The notes under the pieces are model-generated. The model saw only the letters and a list, made by a program, of their open reading frames with translations, made no database searches and was not told where the DNA came from. Below, in pieces: positions 36,520 to 44,611 of a DNA stretch of 64,000 nt (its first letter is position 1; each line of letters starts with the position of its first letter). This DNA is from Sphingopyxis microcysteis (GTDB taxonomy: Bacteria > Pseudomonadota > Alphaproteobacteria > Sphingomonadales > Sphingomonadaceae). Position numbers and translations under genes: made by a program. The stretch covers positions 62,001-126,000 of the forward strand of contig NZ_JAANYY010000003.1 in assembly GCF_012274265.1 (NCBI RefSeq), given 5' to 3'.

Positions 36520-37212
36520 ATGTCGCAGGCCGCAAAAATCCTGGTCGTCGAGGACGACGCCCATATCCGACGGCTGCTGAAAGCGACGATGCAGCGCGCG
36601 GGACATGATGTCGTCGAGGCAGCCGACGCCCGGCAAGCGCTCGCGCTGCTCGACATCGAACATCCCGACGTTGTGCTGCTCGACCTGGGCCTGCCCGATC
36701 GCGACGGGCTTGAACTTATCGAACCGATCCGGCTGCGTTCGACCGCGACGCTGATCGTCGTTTCGGCGCGCGAGGACAGTGCCGAAAAGGTGACGGCACT
36801 CGACCTTGGCGCCGACGACTATGTTACCAAGCCGTTCGATACCGAGGAGCTGCTCGCACGCATCCGGACCGCCCTGCGTCACCAGCGCCTCGCACAAACG
36901 GACAATCAGGCTGCGGTAGTCGATGTTGGACGGGTGCGGATCGATCTCGAACATCGCCGGGTGCTGCGCGACGGCGAGGAGATTCATCTGACGCCGAAGG
37001 AATATTCGGTTCTGGCCGAACTTGCACGCCGACCAGACCGCGTGCTGAGCCACGTGCAATTGCTGAAATCGGTCTGGGGGCCGGCCCAAACCGAGCGCGT
37101 CGAATATCTGCGGATCGCGATCCGCGGTTTGCGCCAAAAGCTTGAGGTCGATCCATCGCAGCCCAGGCTGATCGTCAACGAATTGGCTGTCGGGTACCGC
37201 TTGCGTAGCTGA
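36520..37212 (+). CDS. kdpE: KdpE response regulator (OmpR family)
   Basis: 230 residues. Receiver domain with EDDAHIRRLL, phospho-acceptor Asp in DVVLLDLGLPDRDG and the conserved Lys in YVTKPFDTEELLAR; then a winged-helix effector domain ending VEYLRIAIRGLRQKLE and GYRLRS. Phosphorylated by KdpD, it turns on kdp transcription under K+ limitation. It is the last gene of the kdp operon. No terminator hairpin with a T run is evident after it. Confidence 0.95.
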   Translation: MSQAAKILVVEDDAHIRRLLKATMQRAGHDVVEAADARQALALLDIEHPDVVLLDLGLPDRDGLELIEPIRLRSTATLIVVSAREDSAEKVTALDLGADDYVTKPFDTEELLARIRTALRHQRLAQTDNQAAVVDVGRVRIDLEHRRVLRDGEEIHLTPKEYSVLAELARRPDRVLSHVQLLKSVWGPAQTERVEYLRIAIRGLRQKLEVDPSQPRLIVNELAVGYRLRS

Positions 37213-37305
37213 TTCGCCGACTGCGACCGGTCGACTTTTGGGCGTGTTGCAAACAATGCAGACACGCGCGATCGACGACGCGCTAGGGATTCGCGGGGGA
37301 CCGAC

Positions 37306-37368
37306 CTAGAAGTCGGCTGTCAGAGAGACAAGGACGCGGCGCCCCTGCGCCGGCGCGAAGCCGCCGTC
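37306..37368 (-). pseudogene. 20-codon remnant of a TonB receptor C-terminus
   Basis: Directly after the monooxygenase stop codon (37369-37371), and in the same frame, come 20 codons reading DGGFAPAQGRRVLVSLTADF and a TAG (37306-37308). The segment RRVLVSLTADF is the last beta-strand of a TonB-dependent receptor. The rest of the gene is missing, so this is a scar of a deletion that fused or removed a neighbouring receptor gene. Confidence 0.6.
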
Positions 37369-39036
37369 CTACGCGCGCCTTTTGAACTCGAGCTCCGGAA
37401 AATCGTCCGCCGCCGATCGGTCCAGCGCGTCATAATAAAGGTTGGCGCCACCGAAATAGATCAGCACGCGCGCGCCCTTGTCGTCGCGGTTGGCGCCCAT
37501 CATCCACGAATTGACCTTGTCGCCTTCGGCCATCAACGTCTGGCCGTGAATATCGGCGGTCGCGGCGGTCCATTCGCGCTCGGCCTCCTCGCGCGGTTCG
37601 AACAGATCGAGCCCCTCGCGTTCCATCTTCGCGATACAGCGCGATATCCAGATCGCATTCTGCTCGATCGACGTCGGCAGGTTGGCGAACGGCGCCTGCG
37701 GACCGGTAACGATGAACATGTTCGGGAAGCCGGCGACGCAGACTCCCATGATCGACGACGATTGGACCTGCCATTTTTCGCGCAGCGTCTGACCGCCCTT
37801 ACCGCGGATCGGAAAGGCTTCGAGCGCCCCCGTGTAGGCCTTGAAGCCCGTCGCCAGCACGATGATGTCGAATTCATAATCGTTGAGTGTGGTGCGCACC
37901 CCCGTGTCGGTGATCTCGACCAGCGGCTCGCGCTTCTTGATGTCGACCAGATGCACATTGTCGCGATTGAAAGCTTCGAAATAGCCGTGATCGAGCGGCG
38001 GACGCTTGGCGAACAGCGGATAATCGTCGAAGCTGGGGGTCAGCAGGTCAGCCAGCGCAGGATCCTTGACCCGCTCACGCATCTTGGCGGCGATGAAATC
38101 GCCCGCGATGCGGTTGGCTTCGGGACTGGCGAGCAAATCGTCGAAGGTTTCGAAAACCCAGCGGAAGCTGCCGGTCCAATTCTCCTCGAAAATGCGCTGG
38201 CGTTCCTCGGGCGGGGTGTCCAGCACGTTGCGCCCGACCGGGCTGTCGAAGGCCATGCCAAAGACATGATTGCGGCACTTCGCCACGATCGCCGGATAAT
38301 TGTCCTTGATCTCTTTCTCCCACTCAGGGGTCATGTCTTTCTGCATCGCGGGCAGGACATAATTTGGCGTGCGCTGGAATACCGTCACGCTGCCGGCGGT
38401 TTCGGCGACGACGGGCAGCATCTGAACGGTGGTAGCGCCGGCGCCGATGATGCCGACCTTCTTGCCAGTATAATCCAGCCCTTCATGCGGCCAGCGCAAG
38501 GAATGGAAGATCGGTCCCTTGAAGCGGTCCATACCGGGGATCTTGGGGATCATCGGTTCCGAAATCATCCCCATGCCGCTGATGAAATATTTGCAGCTAT
38601 AGACGTCGCCCTCGCCGGTCTTGACCTGCCAGCAGCCGCGCGATTCCAGATACTCCGCCTCGACGATTTCGGTGTTGAACTGGATGTGCGGCCACATGTC
38701 GCATTTGTCCGCGACGAACCGCATATAATTCTGGGTTTCCTCGCGGCCGGGATAGCGTTTGGACCATGACCATTGCTGCAACAACTCGGGCGAGAAGGTC
38801 AGGCAGTAGTAATAGCTTTCGCTGTCAGTCGCCGCGCCTGGATAGCGGTTCCACGTCCAGGTGCCGCCGATGTCCGATGCGCGGTCAAAGACACGGACGC
38901 TGATACCGGCCTCGCGCAGATAATGGATCAGCGCCAGGCCGGCAAAGCCGGCGCCGATGACGATCGCGTCATAATCTACGGCAGGCTGATCTTCGCGACG
39001 CTCGGGGGCCACGCTTGTATCGGCGATTGTCGTCAT
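37369..39036 (-). CDS. Flavin-containing Baeyer-Villiger monooxygenase
   Basis: 555 residues. FAD-binding Rossmann motif GAGFAG at 28-33, GTWTWNRYPGA at 58-68, the BVMO fingerprint FKGPIFHSLRWP at 172-183 with His178, a second (NADPH) Rossmann motif GAGATT at 198-203, and the late conserved ATGFKAYTGALEAF. This is the cyclohexanone/steroid-type class I BVMO, which inserts an oxygen next to a ketone to give an ester or lactone using NADPH and O2. It is the last gene of the minus-strand arm of the catabolic cluster, 58 bases after the racemase-like gene. The substrate range cannot be read, but cyclic ketones are usual. Confidence 0.93.
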   Translation of the reverse strand: MTTIADTSVAPERREDQPAVDYDAIVIGAGFAGLALIHYLREAGISVRVFDRASDIGGTWTWNRYPGAATDSESYYYCLTFSPELLQQWSWSKRYPGREETQNYMRFVADKCDMWPHIQFNTEIVEAEYLESRGCWQVKTGEGDVYSCKYFISGMGMISEPMIPKIPGMDRFKGPIFHSLRWPHEGLDYTGKKVGIIGAGATTVQMLPVVAETAGSVTVFQRTPNYVLPAMQKDMTPEWEKEIKDNYPAIVAKCRNHVFGMAFDSPVGRNVLDTPPEERQRIFEENWTGSFRWVFETFDDLLASPEANRIAGDFIAAKMRERVKDPALADLLTPSFDDYPLFAKRPPLDHGYFEAFNRDNVHLVDIKKREPLVEITDTGVRTTLNDYEFDIIVLATGFKAYTGALEAFPIRGKGGQTLREKWQVQSSSIMGVCVAGFPNMFIVTGPQAPFANLPTSIEQNAIWISRCIAKMEREGLDLFEPREEAEREWTAATADIHGQTLMAEGDKVNSWMMGANRDDKGARVLIYFGGANLYYDALDRSAADDFPELEFKRRA

Positions 39037-39094
39037 TGCTCTCTCCAGTATCCAACGGCGCCTTGGTCAGCGCCCGTCATTCTCACTCAAAGCT

Positions 39095-40219
39095 TTATGT
39101 CGCCGCGATCCGATCGGGGTCTGCCACGCCGATCTCGGCAAGGATTTCCGCGCGGTCGGAATCACGCTGCCACATCTGGGGCGCCGCAACCTGGGTGCCG
39201 ATGAAGCGCGGTGCCGGATGCGGTTGCGTTAGACCCCCGACCTCCAGATAGCTGCCGCGGGCGCGGTTGTGCGCGTGCGACGGCGCTTCGGCCATCGTCA
39301 GCACCTCGGTGTAGCAACAATCGCGGTGCTGCAATCGCTCGGTCCAGCTCGCCCGCGACGCCGACCCAAAAATGGCGGCCAGCCGCGCCTTCATCGCGGG
39401 CCATTTCGATTGGTCGTGCTGGGCGGCAAACAGGGGATCGCTGGACAAACCCAGCGCGTCAATCAGCCGCGCATAAAATTGCGCCTCGATCGCGCCGATC
39501 GCGATAAAGGCGCCATCCGAGCAGGCGTAGCAGGCGTAGAACGGTGCCCCGCCATCGAGCAGATTCTGGCCGCGGCCCTTATCCCACATCCCGTTGTGGG
39601 TGAGCGACCACATGCCCGCCATCAACGCGGCCGATCCTTCGGCCATGCTGCAATCGATCACGCGCCCCTCGCCGGTCTGGCGCGCCGCGAGCAACGCCGC
39701 GACGAACCCGAACGCCAGCATCATGCCGCCGCCGCCATAATCGCCGATCAGGTTCAGCGGCGGCGGTGGCGGTTCACCCTCTGAACCCAGCGCGCCGAGG
39801 CAGCCGTTGAGCGATATATAATTGAGGTCGTGGCCCGCCTTGTCCGACAAGGGGCCATGCTGCCCCCAACCCGTCATCCGCCCATATACCAGTGCCGGGT
39901 TGCGCAGCAGCAATTTGTCAGGCCCCAGTCCCAGCCGCTCGGCCACCCCCGGCCGAAACCCTTCGATGAGGCCATCGGCGGTTTCGACAAGCCTGCCAAC
40001 GATCTCTACCGCCTCCGGCTGCTTCAGGTCGAGCGTGATCGAGCGCCGCGAGCGCAGCAGGACATCGCGCCGCTGATCCTGCGCCAGCGGGTCGCTGCCC
40101 CCGGGCCGGTCGATCCGGATCACCTCGGCGCCGTGGTCGGCGAGCATCATGCCGCAAAAGGGCGCGGGGCCGATCCCTGCCAGCTCGATCACGCGAACAC
40201 CGTCGAGCACCGGGCGCAT
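39095..40219 (-). CDS. CaiB/BaiF CoA-transferase family protein, alpha-methylacyl-CoA racemase-like
   Basis: 374 residues from ATG 40219 (a start at 40252 would add 11). Family III CoA-transferase fold with GVRVIELAGIGPAPFCGMML and GADVIRIDRPGG-like (GAEVIRIDRPGG). The racemase landmarks are GHDLNYISLNG, whose His pairs with the Asp in GDYGGGGMMLAFGF. Those two are the catalytic residues of alpha-methylacyl-CoA racemase. IAIGAIEAQFY is also typical of the AMACR branch. It would interconvert 2-methylacyl-CoA epimers so that beta-oxidation of branched side chains (sterol, bile acid or isoprenoid) can go on. It lies 295 bases after the TetR gene, behind a perfect 21-bp palindrome. Confidence 0.88.
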   Translation of the reverse strand: MRPVLDGVRVIELAGIGPAPFCGMMLADHGAEVIRIDRPGGSDPLAQDQRRDVLLRSRRSITLDLKQPEAVEIVGRLVETADGLIEGFRPGVAERLGLGPDKLLLRNPALVYGRMTGWGQHGPLSDKAGHDLNYISLNGCLGALGSEGEPPPPPLNLIGDYGGGGMMLAFGFVAALLAARQTGEGRVIDCSMAEGSAALMAGMWSLTHNGMWDKGRGQNLLDGGAPFYACYACSDGAFIAIGAIEAQFYARLIDALGLSSDPLFAAQHDQSKWPAMKARLAAIFGSASRASWTERLQHRDCCYTEVLTMAEAPSHAHNRARGSYLEVGGLTQPHPAPRFIGTQVAAPQMWQRDSDRAEILAEIGVADPDRIAAT

Positions 40220-40420
40220 CAAACCGCCGTCAACGCGATCAGCGCGCGTCATCCGTCGAATTTTTCAGTGATACGCGACGGAGGGCTGCGCCGGGCGACG
40301 CGCATCCGCAGCGGCATCGCGACCAAATGGTCCCCTATGCTGCACAATCGCCGCGGATCGACAACCCATGCCAAGCCAACTCTCCCATATGTCAGTGCCA
40401 TTATCGGCATCGCGCAATTT

Positions 40421-40441
40421 ATTTGCTAGCGTCTAGCAAAT
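40421..40441. promoter_or_regulatory. Perfect palindrome ATTTGCTAG-cgt-CTAGCAAAT upstream of the racemase gene
   Basis: Nine-base arms, three-base spacer, in an AT-rich patch between the TetR gene end and the racemase start. No T run follows on either strand, so it is more likely an operator than a terminator. Its TTGCT...AGCAA arms recur in the palindrome at 46967-46987 before the TonB receptor, although the spacing differs by four bases. The cluster TetR is the natural candidate to bind. Confidence 0.6.
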
Positions 40442-40513
40442 AGAAAATCAAGCGCAAAAACTTGCCCCCATATCATTGGTTTTACAGGACTTATTATGAC
40501 TTGACCGAGAGAC

Positions 40514-41218
40514 TCAGTACGTGGTTCCAAAGGCTTTCGCGGTCGAGCGGCGAAAGGCTTCGAACTGTTTCGGCAGGTCGACGCTGCCGGGTGCGACAAG
40601 CCATTGATAGATCGTGCCGAAGATAAAGCTGCAGAAGCCGAACGCATAGCATTCGGCGTCGACCGACGTATCGATCTCGCCGCTGGCGATGCCTTCCTCG
40701 ACCCAGTGCGCGACGTCGCGGCGATAGATTTCGTGATAGGCGGCAAGATGGTCGCGCACATCATTGTGCGAACTGATCGATTCAAACCACAGGATATACA
40801 TCGCCTGCATGTAACCCGAGTGGCTCGACAAAAATCCCTCGACCGCGCGCAAGGCGGCAAGGCAGGCTTGGGCGCCGCCGCGGGTACCGACCTTGTTCGC
40901 CAGTTCGCGCGTCCAGCTGGTGTTGAAGTGCAACACCAGCTGTCCGAACAGCGCATCTTTCGATCCGAAGCGGCTCGATGCGAGTCCGCGCGAATAGCCG
41001 GCGCGCTCGCCGACCTCCTTGAGCGTCGTTGCGTGGGTTCCCTGCTCGACGATCAGCTGCATGGCAGCGTCGAACATCCGGGCGTCGGACAATGCGGTGC
41101 GTTCGGCCTGCGTGCGGCGAACGGCGCGCGGCTTGGCACGGACCTTGGCGGGAGCCGGCTGGACCTGTGTCACCTCGCGCAGCGAGGCCTTGCCCTTCAT
41201 CGACGACGGTGCGTTCAT
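40514..41218 (-). CDS. TetR/AcrR family transcriptional regulator
   Basis: 234 residues. The N-terminal ~35 residues are basic and disordered; the helix-turn-helix follows at about 42-90 (ATTLKEVGERAGYSRGLA, SRFGSKDALFGQLV), then an all-helical ligand domain. Overlaps the acyl-CoA synthetase stop by four bases, so it is made from the same transcript as the catabolic genes it probably represses. TetR proteins in such clusters usually respond to an acyl-CoA intermediate. Confidence 0.9.
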   Translation of the reverse strand: MNAPSSMKGKASLREVTQVQPAPAKVRAKPRAVRRTQAERTALSDARMFDAAMQLIVEQGTHATTLKEVGERAGYSRGLASSRFGSKDALFGQLVLHFNTSWTRELANKVGTRGGAQACLAALRAVEGFLSSHSGYMQAMYILWFESISSHNDVRDHLAAYHEIYRRDVAHWVEEGIASGEIDTSVDAECYAFGFCSFIFGTIYQWLVAPGSVDLPKQFEAFRRSTAKAFGTTY

Positions 41219-42846
41219 GAAGATTCATCAATCCTTTCAAAAGCCATTTTGCCCGTCGCGACGGCCGCGCGCAGCGCCTGCTTGTCAATCTTGCCGACGC
41301 TGGTCAATGGCAGCGTATCGGTGTGCGCCCAATATTCGGGAATCCAGAACCGCGCGATCCCGCCCTGTAACGCCGATCGCAAGGCCGCGAAATCGGGGCG
41401 CAGGCCGTCAGGCGTCGTGACGATCGCCAGCGGCCGCTCCTCCCAGCGCGGATCGGAAACGCCGATCACCGCCGCGAGATCGACGCCGGGCAGGCTGGCG
41501 ATATGGTTCTCCAGTTCCGCCGAGGGAATCCACTCGCCCCCCGACTTGATCAGATCCTTCAATCGGTCGGTGACCTGCACATAGCCGCGCGCGTCGATAG
41601 TGCCCGCATCGCCGGTATCGAGCCAGCCATCGTCGGTCAGCACGCCAGCCCCAGCGCCGCGGTGGTAACCGCGCGCGATCCAGGCCCCGCGCAGCTGCAA
41701 CCGCCCGACGCTCCGACCATCTTCGGCGACCGGCCTGTCCTGATCATCGACCAGCCGCACCCGGACCCCGGCGACGGGACGCCCGCTTTTCGCGCGCAAC
41801 CGGCGCGCATCTTGGGGCGGTACGTCGGCGGGGGGATGCGACAGGACGCATAACGGGCTGGTTTCGGTCATGCCCCAGCCCTGGATCAGCGGGATATTCC
41901 AGCAGCGCTCGACATCGGCGATCAGCCCTTCCGAAACCGCCGATCCGCCCGCCACGATGACGCGAAAGCTGGTCATATCCACCGGGTCAGCGGCATCGGC
42001 ACGCAGCAGGTCGTTGAGGATGGTCGGGACCGTCGCGGTAAAGGTCGGCGCGGTGGCGCGAATCATCCGGCGAATGGCCTCGGGCTGCAAATGCGGCCCC
42101 GGCAGCACGAAATCGGCGCCCGCGAGCCAGCCCGAATAGGGCAGCCCCCACGCATTGGCATGGAACATCGGGGGCAGCAGCAGGATGGTATCGCGGTCGC
42201 TGAGCGCAAAGGCATTGGCGGCCATCGACGCCAGGCTGTGCAGAAAGATTGTGCGATGCGAATAGACGACACCTTTGGGATCGCCGGTCGTCCCCGAGGT
42301 ATAGCATGTGGCCGCGGCGGCGGTCTCGTCGACGTCCGGAAATTGCGCGATCGGCGCGTGGCCCGCGATAAACGCTTCGTAGGACGTCCAGGGCTTCTCG
42401 AGCCCGGCAAGCTGCTCGGTGTCGCCCGTCACGATGATGTGGCGCAGGTCGGTCAGCGAATTGACCTGTGGCACCAGCCCGGCGAGCAGCGTAGCATCGG
42501 CAATCAGAAAGCCGTCTTCGGCGTCCGCCATGATGTAACGCAGTTGATCGGGATGCAGACGCAGATTGAGCGTGTGGAGCACCGCGCCCATCGCTGGCAC
42601 CGCCAGATAGGCCTCGAAATGCGCAAAATCATTCCAGCTGAGCGTTGCAACCCGGGTGTTCGCTTCGACGCCCGTAGCCTGCAACGCCGCGGCAAGACGG
42701 CGGGCGCGTTCGGCTGTCTCGGCATAGCTGCGCCACGTCACCCGCTCACCGTCGAACAGGCCGATGCGGCTCGTAGCGTGGATATGTTCGCCGTGCGCGA
42801 CGATGGCCGCAGTCCCCAGCGGCTCGTGCATCATCGTCGCGTCCAT
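41215..42846 (-). CDS. Acyl-CoA synthetase (AMP-forming)
   Basis: 543 residues from ATG 42846, one-base overlap with the kinase stop (TGATG). ANL motifs: YTSGTTGDPKGVVYSHR (P-loop), GWGMTETSPL, the adenine/ribose motif WLDTGDAGTID and DRLKDLIKSGGEW, and a C-terminal Lys in LTSVGKIDKQALR. It activates a carboxylic acid with ATP and CoA, the entry step to acyl-CoA chemistry. In the levulinate pathway the same step is done by LvaE, just before phosphorylation by an APH-type kinase like the next-door gene. Substrate likely a medium-chain or ring-derived hydroxy acid. Confidence 0.93.
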   Translation of the reverse strand: MDATMMHEPLGTAAIVAHGEHIHATSRIGLFDGERVTWRSYAETAERARRLAAALQATGVEANTRVATLSWNDFAHFEAYLAVPAMGAVLHTLNLRLHPDQLRYIMADAEDGFLIADATLLAGLVPQVNSLTDLRHIIVTGDTEQLAGLEKPWTSYEAFIAGHAPIAQFPDVDETAAAATCYTSGTTGDPKGVVYSHRTIFLHSLASMAANAFALSDRDTILLLPPMFHANAWGLPYSGWLAGADFVLPGPHLQPEAIRRMIRATAPTFTATVPTILNDLLRADAADPVDMTSFRVIVAGGSAVSEGLIADVERCWNIPLIQGWGMTETSPLCVLSHPPADVPPQDARRLRAKSGRPVAGVRVRLVDDQDRPVAEDGRSVGRLQLRGAWIARGYHRGAGAGVLTDDGWLDTGDAGTIDARGYVQVTDRLKDLIKSGGEWIPSAELENHIASLPGVDLAAVIGVSDPRWEERPLAIVTTPDGLRPDFAALRSALQGGIARFWIPEYWAHTDTLPLTSVGKIDKQALRAAVATGKMAFERIDESS

Positions 42847-43868
42847 CACGCCATCCCCTCGGCCGCCGCGATTCGCCACGCTGCATCGAGCAACGCTGGC
42901 ACATCATGCTCCAGCCCGCGCTCATATGCCCCGTCGACCTGCCCTTCGCGAAACAGCACATAGGCGCCCTCGACGATCGCGGCGAGGCGCCACAGCGCGA
43001 AAGCCTGAAAATATCCGAGATGATCGATCGACAGTCCGGTCGTGTGAGCCCAGCGTTGCGCCAGCCCCGTGCCGTCGATCACGCCGGGCAAATTCGACAC
43101 GCGCTGAACAAAGGCGAAACCGAGCGGCAGGCTTTCATCGCGATTCCACATCGCGGTGACCAGCCCGACGTCGACCATCGGATCGGCCAGCGTCGCCATT
43201 TCCCAATCGAGGATCGCCCTGACCTCTGGCACTTCGGGGTCCATCAAAACATTGTCGAGATGATAGTCGCAATGCACGATCCGCACCGCTTCTGGTTCCG
43301 GCACGTTCGCCGCGAGCCACGCGCCGAGTGTTTCGATCAGCGGCAGATTGCGGACCGCATGGACAGCGCGCACCGTGCGCCAGCGCTCGATCTGGCGCGG
43401 TACAAACGTCCGCGCCTTGTCGACATCGCCCAGCTCAGCGGGGACCGGCGCGATCGCGTGAACGCTGGCGAGCGCGTCGATCAGCGCGTGGCCGACCGCA
43501 TCGAGCGTATCGACGCTGTTCGAATAAACGGACGGCAGCGTGTCGGTGATCGCCACTCCGCGGACAAAACGGGTCAGCGAAAAGGGCGCGCCGAGCACCG
43601 CAAGATCGTCGCAGAACAGGATCGGTTCGGCCACCGGCGCCTTGCCCGCGATCGCCGATATGAACCGAAATTCGCGCGCAATGCCTGCACTGGCTAAGTC
43701 GGACACCGTATCCGCGGGGGGATAGCGGAGCACCATCGGGCCGTCGGCGGTTTCGACCAGGCTCGTGACATTGGCATTGCCGCCGGTCAGTGGGCGGACG
43801 ATCCGTGCCCCCGCTATGCCCGCTTCGTCTTCCAGCCAACGGGCAAACCGCTCGGCCGGATCGCTCAC
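42846..43868 (-). CDS. APH-family phosphotransferase, ACAD10/11- and LvaA-like hydroxyacyl-CoA kinase
   Basis: 340 residues from GTG 43868 (GTGA overlap with the SDR stop). Kinase-like fold: TGGNANVTSLVETADGPMVL in the glycine-rich strand, the Lys replaced by Arg (VLRYPP) as is usual in this group, catalytic HCDYHLDNVL, and metal-binding Asp in ILDWEMATLADPMVDVG. The pattern is that of the kinase domain fused to acyl-CoA dehydrogenase in human ACAD10/11 and of the free LvaA protein, which phosphorylates 4-hydroxyacyl-CoA. The cluster also has an ACAD10/11-type dehydrogenase (47935). Annotation as aminoglycoside resistance would be wrong. Confidence 0.88.
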   Translation of the reverse strand: MSDPAERFARWLEDEAGIAGARIVRPLTGGNANVTSLVETADGPMVLRYPPADTVSDLASAGIAREFRFISAIAGKAPVAEPILFCDDLAVLGAPFSLTRFVRGVAITDTLPSVYSNSVDTLDAVGHALIDALASVHAIAPVPAELGDVDKARTFVPRQIERWRTVRAVHAVRNLPLIETLGAWLAANVPEPEAVRIVHCDYHLDNVLMDPEVPEVRAILDWEMATLADPMVDVGLVTAMWNRDESLPLGFAFVQRVSNLPGVIDGTGLAQRWAHTTGLSIDHLGYFQAFALWRLAAIVEGAYVLFREGQVDGAYERGLEHDVPALLDAAWRIAAAEGMA

Positions 43869-44599
43869 AATCTGCACAGCAGCCCGCCGTCGTTCGAGAT
43901 GATCGAGCCGGTCATATAGGGCGACCCCGCCACCCACCAGACGACATCGGCCAGCTCCTCGGCGGTGCCTTCGCGACCGAGCGGAATACTCGCGACAAGC
44001 TTGGCTTTGGCGCGTGCCGATATGCCCGCGGTCATTTCGGTCGCGGTCAGCCCCGGAATGACATAATTGACCCGGATACCGCTCCGCGCCAGCTCGACCG
44101 CCAGCACCTGTGTCAACCCGGCCAGCCCGGCCTTTGACGCGCCATAGGCCGCGTCGCCGGCAAAACCGCGCAGCCCGACGACGGCCCCGATATTCACGAT
44201 CGACCCACCTTCGCCCATGTGCGGCAGGGCGGCGCGCACAAAGTTGAGCGGGCCGGACAGGTTGGTATCCAGCACCGATTGCCAATCGCCGTGCGACAGC
44301 GAAGCAAGCAGCCCGCCGCGATGGAGGCCGGCGTTGTTGATCAGGACATCGATACCGCCCCAACGCTCGGCAATCTGCGCGCAGGCGGCCGCGACCGACG
44401 CCGGATCGGTCACGTCGGCGACCAGGCCGATGGCCTCGCCGCCGACCGCTTTCGCCTGCGCGTCGATATCCGCGCCGCGCGCGATCAGGGCGACGCGATC
44501 ACCCTTGCTGGCGGCCAGCCGGGCGATCGCGAGGCCCAGCCCTCGCGATGCGCCGGTGACCACCCATCGGCGTGGTTCAGGCTTCGACCATGTCGTCAT
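43865..44599 (-). CDS. SDR family oxidoreductase with a replaced catalytic serine
   Basis: 244 residues. Cofactor site TGASRGLG and Arg in LIARGAD (NADP-type), NNAG present, and YGASK with catalytic Tyr and Lys. The position of the catalytic Ser, 13 residues before the Tyr, is Ala (VNIGAVVGLRGFAG; codon GCC), where FabG-like enzymes have GSVVG. Such a change usually lowers activity strongly. It lies 12 bases after the TonB receptor and overlaps the kinase start. It may act weakly, bind without catalysis, or use another residue. Otherwise the FabG-like 3-oxoacyl reductase pattern is complete. Confidence 0.88.
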   Translation of the reverse strand: MTTWSKPEPRRWVVTGASRGLGLAIARLAASKGDRVALIARGADIDAQAKAVGGEAIGLVADVTDPASVAAACAQIAERWGGIDVLINNAGLHRGGLLASLSHGDWQSVLDTNLSGPLNFVRAALPHMGEGGSIVNIGAVVGLRGFAGDAAYGASKAGLAGLTQVLAVELARSGIRVNYVIPGLTATEMTAGISARAKAKLVASIPLGREGTAEELADVVWWVAGSPYMTGSIISNDGGLLCRL

Positions 44600-44611
44600 C
44601 TCCAGCGCTAC

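Noticed and set aside
40421..40441. Possible rho-independent terminator after the TetR gene
   Set aside because: The stem has no G+C-rich base and no T run follows on either strand; operator is more likely.
42846..43868. Aminoglycoside resistance phosphotransferase
   Set aside because: The kinase fold matches, but the motifs and the neighbouring acyl-CoA genes point to the ACAD10/11-LvaA branch.
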